Positions 37,487-40,222 of a stretch of 40,222 bases of DNA are shown piece after piece; positions within the stretch are counted from its first letter, which is position 1, and every line of letters starts with the position of its first letter. The translations under genes and the position numbers were made by a program. The stretch comes from Clostridiaceae bacterium (GTDB lineage Bacteria > Bacillota > Clostridia > Oscillospirales > Butyricicoccaceae). The stretch is taken from positions 1 through 40,222 of the forward strand of contig QXXE01000037.1 in assembly GCA_009911355.1 (NCBI GenBank). Direction: 5' to 3'. The notes under the pieces are model-generated. The model was given only the letters and a program-made list of their open reading frames with translations. It was not told the origin of the DNA and made no database searches.

Positions 37487-37633
37487 TCACTTGACTGCAT
37501 GATGTACCCGGTCGCGCTCTTCGGCACGCTTGGCATTGCCCCAGCGGTCCAGCGAACCCACCAGATAACCGGTAATGCGGCGGATCCGCTCGAAGGGGAC
37601 GCCTTCCCCGACGCGGCGCTTCTGCTGTTTCAT
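37487..37633 (-). CDS. 48-aa anaerobic RNR (NrdD C-terminal)-like mini-protein
   Basis: ATG at 37633 follows AAAGGAGG by eight bases, and the frame runs to TGA at 37487. The product has 'FERIRRITGYLVGSLDRWGN' and 'AKRAEERDRVHH'. This R(I/V)xGYLVG..DRW..AKxAEE block resembles the short proteins labelled as anaerobic ribonucleoside-triphosphate reductase in Clostridia, related to the extreme C-terminus of NrdD. No full nrdD/nrdG is in the window, so whether it works with a distant NrdD or independently is unknown. It has no neighbours on the same strand within 400 bases upstream. Confidence 0.7.
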   Translation of the reverse strand: MKQQKRRVGEGVPFERIRRITGYLVGSLDRWGNAKRAEERDRVHHAVK

Positions 37634-37901
37634 AATTTGTCCCTCCTTTGCTTGAATACCCTTTTCGGGCGTCCTGGGATGTGCGGGTTTACGGTTTCCG
37701 CCTTCCCTAATTCTATTGTAGCAAATGAGGTGTACGATAAACCGGACTTGTCAATGCTGCGCGCGCATTTTCCGACGAAAAGCAACGGTATCGAACTATC
37801 CCGCATTCTTCGGGAAACGGCACATAAAAACACAGCCTGAAAAACCAAGCTGTGCTTTGTGTCAAACGCCTTATATCCGCGCTCAAAATATTACTGTCCT
37901 T
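37634..37901. other. Intergenic region upstream of the 48-aa gene
   Basis: Within the 404-base gap to the next gene, TACAAT on the minus strand near 37718 may be a -10 box, without a convincing -35. CACAGC/GCTGTG pairs at 37831-37856 form a weak hairpin. No gene is seen before repeat copy I. Confidence 0.3.
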
Positions 37902-38024
37902 CGTCCCCGCCCGCAGGCGGTGAAAGGGATTCCAAAGGGACGAGTCCCTTTGGCGCTGCCCGCGTAGGGCCGCCCGCCGCGTAGGCGCGGGGTGCAGGGG
38001 CAGCGCCCCTGCCGCCGTCCGCGG
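37902..38024 (+). repeat. Dispersed modular hairpin repeat, copy I
   Basis: CGTCCCCGCCCGCAGGCGGT core (AT hairpin missing), CCAAAGGGAC-GA-GTCCCTTTGG, GCGCTGCCCGCGTAGGGCCG, GCCCGCCGCGTAGGCGCGG, GCAGGGGC-AGC-GCCCCTGC. It contains modules of both the F/H and A/J kinds and abuts the next gene's stop region. Confidence 0.8.
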
Positions 38025-38037
38025 AGGACATCCGGCG

Positions 38038-39009
38038 TCAGTCCTTGTTCTTTTCGTCGTTCTTGTCGCCGTCTTTTGCCTTGTCGTCCCCGCCTTCCTC
38101 TGGGGTGCTGCCGTCGTCAGAGAGGATAGGCGTGTCCGCCATCATCTGCTGGAGGAATTCACTGGTCGTGGACGTTTTGACCACATGGATCACCTGCTTT
38201 TCCGTTACAAGGAACTCCGTAAGCCCGAAATGGAGCGCGGCCTTGGTCGCATTATCAGCGTTCTCGTCGACCTCCTTCGGATACCAGTCATAGGTGTAGC
38301 CCATGCGCGTCCACGCCTGGTTGACAGTCGCGTAGCTGTAAAGCGCATTTGCCGTGAACCAGTCGTAAAAAAGATCGTCCGGCGGCGTGGTAAAGCTGTT
38401 GGTCATCGTGCTGGTCATGACATCAGAGGAGTACGCAGGGCGCACAACACTCTCCGGGTTGACCCAGAACGTAGTAAAATGGGTGTTTTTGCTGTTGGGG
38501 TCGGTCAGCGGGGGCAGGCCGAGCAGCTGCTGGAGCCGCAGGTCGGTGTTGTCCTTCCCGAACTGGTCGTTGTTCTCTTTTTCACGGTACCACGTGGACA
38601 GCTCCTTGAGGGAATACGCCGTAATATTGCCGTAGCTGAGCGTAACGTCCTCGCCCTCTTTATAAGTGCCGGGGTTGCGGTGCCAGGTGCACAGCAGGAC
38701 GCGCCCGTTTCCGTCGTGTTCAACGCCGGTGCTGTCAGGCGCAAGGGTCACGAGCGCTTTCGGTGGGTTCATGCCGCTTGGCAGCTCGTGGGGTTCGGCA
38801 AGCAGGGTGTCATACACGGCCTGCTGGTACATTTCATCAGAATGCGGCGGCTCGGGCTCTTCCGGCTTGGAAAGCAGCCGGACGACCACGCCTACCGGGA
38901 TACAGCACAAAACGATCAAAATGAGCACGATGATGACCGGAAAGCGCCATTGGAACAGGACACGGCGCGCGGTCAGCTTCTGTGGTTGTCTTCTCGGTCT
39001 GTCACTCAT
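38038..39009 (-). CDS. Single-pass membrane-anchored protein of unknown function
   Basis: The 323-aa protein has a basic cytoplasmic N-terminus (RPRRQPQKLTARR), one membrane helix at about 23-45 ('FPVIIVLILIVLCCIPVGVV') and an extracytoplasmic domain of about 240 residues containing 'VLLCTWHRNPGTYKEGEDVT', 'WFTANALYSYATVNQAWTRM' and 'TEKQVIHVVKTSTTSEFL', ending in an Asp/Lys-rich tail. The Cys-Trp-His and conserved aromatics do not point to a family I know. Its start overlaps the end of the SDR gene by eight bases, so it belongs to that operon. Confidence 0.75.
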   Translation of the reverse strand: MSDRPRRQPQKLTARRVLFQWRFPVIIVLILIVLCCIPVGVVVRLLSKPEEPEPPHSDEMYQQAVYDTLLAEPHELPSGMNPPKALVTLAPDSTGVEHDGNGRVLLCTWHRNPGTYKEGEDVTLSYGNITAYSLKELSTWYREKENNDQFGKDNTDLRLQQLLGLPPLTDPNSKNTHFTTFWVNPESVVRPAYSSDVMTSTMTNSFTTPPDDLFYDWFTANALYSYATVNQAWTRMGYTYDWYPKEVDENADNATKAALHFGLTEFLVTEKQVIHVVKTSTTSEFLQQMMADTPILSDDGSTPEEGGDDKAKDGDKNDEKNKD

Positions 39010-39808
39010 TCTTTAACATCCTTTCTTTGGTATCCCCAGTCTGCCCGCCGCCGTCCAGCTTGCGTTTCTGGAAGTGGTAGGTTACGCGGGTGAGGAGCGC
39101 TTCGGGGAGCAGGTGCTTGGCCGCAAGCGACAGGCGCATCGCAGCGCCGGGGACGAGCACGCCGCGCCCGGCAAGCAGCCCTTCCACGCCAAAGCGGGCG
39201 ACGGCGCGGCTGTCCAGCCCGGGCAGGGCAAAGCGCACGTCGGCAACGCCGTTAAATTCGGTGTTGACCGGGCCGGGGCACAGGGCGCAGACGCAGACGG
39301 CGCTGCCCTCGTGGCGCAGCTCCTCGCGGATGGCCTGGGTCAGCCGGAGGACGTAGCTTTTGGTTGCGTAATACGCGGCCATCAGCGGCCCGCCCGCCAT
39401 AAATCCGGCGGAAGACGCGACGTTAAGGAGGCAGCCGTGGTTTTGGGTGCGGAAGTCGCGCAAAAACAGCTTGGTGAGTACGTGAACGGCGGTGACATTG
39501 GTCTGGATCATGCGCAGCTCGGTGTCGAGGTCGGTTTCGGTGAAGGCGCCGAACAGGCCAAAGCCCGCGTTATTCACGACAATTTCCAAATCATTGCTGC
39601 GCGTATCGCGGTACAGCTGTTTGCAGGCGTCGACGCTGGACAGGTCTGCGGTAATGATGCGGCATGGCACGCTGAGCTCGGCGGCGAGCTCATGCAGGCG
39701 GCTGCCGCGCCGCGCGACGAGGATCAGGCTGTAGCCCCTTCCGGCGAGCTCGCGTGCGATATCGCGCCCAATGCCGGAGGAAGCGCCGGTTACAAGGGCC
39801 TGTTTCAT
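39002..39808 (-). CDS. Short-chain dehydrogenase (DltE/YqjQ-like)
   Basis: The 268-aa SDR has the cofactor motif 'TGASSGIGRDIARELAGRG' (7-25), 'LILVARRGSRLHELAAEL' (the Arg pair fits NADP binding), 'NNAGFGLFG', Ser in 'NVASSAGFMAG', the 'YYATKS' active site and 'LCPGPVNTEF'. A C-terminal extension has a hydrophobic helix 'MRLSLAAKHLLPEALLT', typical of SDRs attached to membranes. Substrate is unknown. It overlaps the stop of the Cys-rich gene before it (ATGA) and the membrane protein after it. Confidence 0.85.
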   Translation of the reverse strand: MKQALVTGASSGIGRDIARELAGRGYSLILVARRGSRLHELAAELSVPCRIITADLSSVDACKQLYRDTRSNDLEIVVNNAGFGLFGAFTETDLDTELRMIQTNVTAVHVLTKLFLRDFRTQNHGCLLNVASSAGFMAGGPLMAAYYATKSYVLRLTQAIREELRHEGSAVCVCALCPGPVNTEFNGVADVRFALPGLDSRAVARFGVEGLLAGRGVLVPGAAMRLSLAAKHLLPEALLTRVTYHFQKRKLDGGGQTGDTKERMLKNE

Positions 39809-39948
39809 GGTTCATCCTCCTTGTGGCAGCAGCCGCATGTGGAATGGGGGCATTGCTTGCAGCCCTGGCAGCTGCCGTTCCTGCGCCATGAGCGCACGGC
39901 GAGGGCCGCGAGGGCGGCAAGGGTGGTTAATATGATAAAATCGGCCAT
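39805..39948 (-). CDS. FeoB-associated Cys-rich membrane protein-like (47 aa)
   Basis: ATG at 39948 follows AAAAGGAG by eleven bases. The frame reads MADFIILTTLAALAAL, then 'WRRNGSCQGCKQCPHS' and 'TCGCCHKEDEP'. One N-terminal helix followed by a C-rich tail (seven Cys) matches the short proteins usually found beside FeoB iron transporters. No feoA/feoB is in the window; instead it is the first gene of an SDR operon and its stop overlaps the SDR start. It may bind iron, zinc or an iron-sulfur cluster. Confidence 0.75.
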   Translation of the reverse strand: MADFIILTTLAALAALAVRSWRRNGSCQGCKQCPHSTCGCCHKEDEP

Positions 39949-40003
39949 TTTACGTGGTTCTCCTTTTGGGGGCCGCCATACTTGAGAGTGGCGGGGGTGA
40001 AAC

Positions 40004-40033
40004 GGCTGTGCCCAAGAGGTTTACAGCACAGCC
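40004..40033 (-). other. Leader hairpin of the Cys-rich/SDR operon
   Basis: GGCTGTGC and GCACAGCC form an 8-bp perfect stem in the transcribed leader, between the promoter and the first start codon. There is no T tract after it. Confidence 0.45.
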
Positions 40034-40049
40034 CGGTATCCCGCTTTTA

Positions 40050-40078
40050 ATTTTACATGATAATTGCGGTTTGGTCAA
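40050..40078 (-). promoter_or_regulatory. Sigma-A promoter of the Cys-rich/SDR operon
   Basis: TTGACC (40073-40078) and TAAAAT (40050-40055) are 17 bases apart on the minus strand, about 100 bases before the start codon. Confidence 0.8.
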
Positions 40079-40112
40079 CCGTTTCCGCTGCGGGGCGCGC
40101 CAAAATTTTCTA

Positions 40113-40222
40113 ACCGCGCCTGCGCCGCACTCGTTTCTGCTCGCTGCGCCTGCGCGGCGAGCGGCGGGGCTCTGCCCCTGCACCCCGCGCCTGCGCGGCG
40201 AGCGGCGGGGCTCTGCCCCTGC
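40113..40222 (-). repeat. Dispersed modular hairpin repeat, copy J (tandem form, runs off the window)
   Basis: Minus strand: GCAGGGGC-AGA-GCCCC, GCCGCTCGCCGCGCAGGCGC and again, at about 41-base steps, then a diverged end. It is the reverse-oriented counterpart of the array in copy A and continues beyond the window edge. Confidence 0.75.

Overview
The window looks like the chromosome of a high-GC gut Firmicute of the class Clostridia, most likely Oscillospiraceae/Ruminococcaceae. This is inferred from the gene content: ssrA with smpB, a YlbJ-like sporulation membrane protein, a DacF-type carboxypeptidase, DUF4914, an anaerobic RNR-like mini-protein, SLH/YcdB and stalk-domain envelope proteins, strong AGGAGG ribosome-binding sites and sigma-A promoters. 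No rRNA, tRNA, CRISPR array, complete prophage or intact insertion sequence was seen.

Layout. 1-1621: decayed end of an integrative conjugative element (truncated sortase, sigma factor with an in-frame stop, HTH_16 protein, 59-aa protein). It ends just beyond the 3' end of ssrA (tmRNA), a common integration target. 1689-2723: ssrA, a small membrane protein and smpB. 2979-5635: OmpR-type two-component system. 6227-8101: DUF4914 P-loop protein with its own promoter and a folded leader. 8222-10583: DUF1905 protein, permuted papain-fold protein and DUF4349 lipoprotein. 11011-11936: SdpR/SdpI-like regulator and immunity pair with two candidate operators. 12168-21561: a minus-strand catabolic locus. 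In transcription order it has a MarR regulator, an ATC-hydrolase-family protein, a fumarate-reductase-type flavoprotein, a [2Fe-2S] protein, an Nramp-like carrier lacking the metal ligands, an SDR, an M20 amidohydrolase, a nitroreductase and an L-cysteine desulfidase family protein. 22107-28874: DUF2971, DacF, YD-repeat protein, YlbJ-like, cytidylate-kinase-like and membrane XRE regulator. 29023-33604: rarA, zinc ribbon protein, repetitive stalk-domain protein and a frameshifted galM. 33940-37290: YcdB/SLH protein and a lipoprotein. 37487-39948: a 48-aa NrdD-like protein, an SDR operon and a Cys-rich membrane protein.

Two features cut across the window. First, about ten copies of a modular, hairpin-rich intergenic repeat occur roughly every 4 kb. 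Their arms change in a compensatory way while pairing is kept, and they add spurious or real codons to neighbouring reading frames. Second, two envelope-protein genes 24 kb apart (DUF4349 lipoprotein and YcdB/SLH protein) carry the same ECF-type promoter signature, GGAAC-N16-CGTC, which suggests one envelope-stress regulon.

The best candidate for an undescribed system is the 13.8-21.6 kb locus. The enzyme set is consistent with uptake and reductive/hydrolytic breakdown of an N- or S-heterocyclic or N-acyl amino-acid-like compound, possibly feeding cysteine to the desulfidase. This is inference from family names and gene order only.
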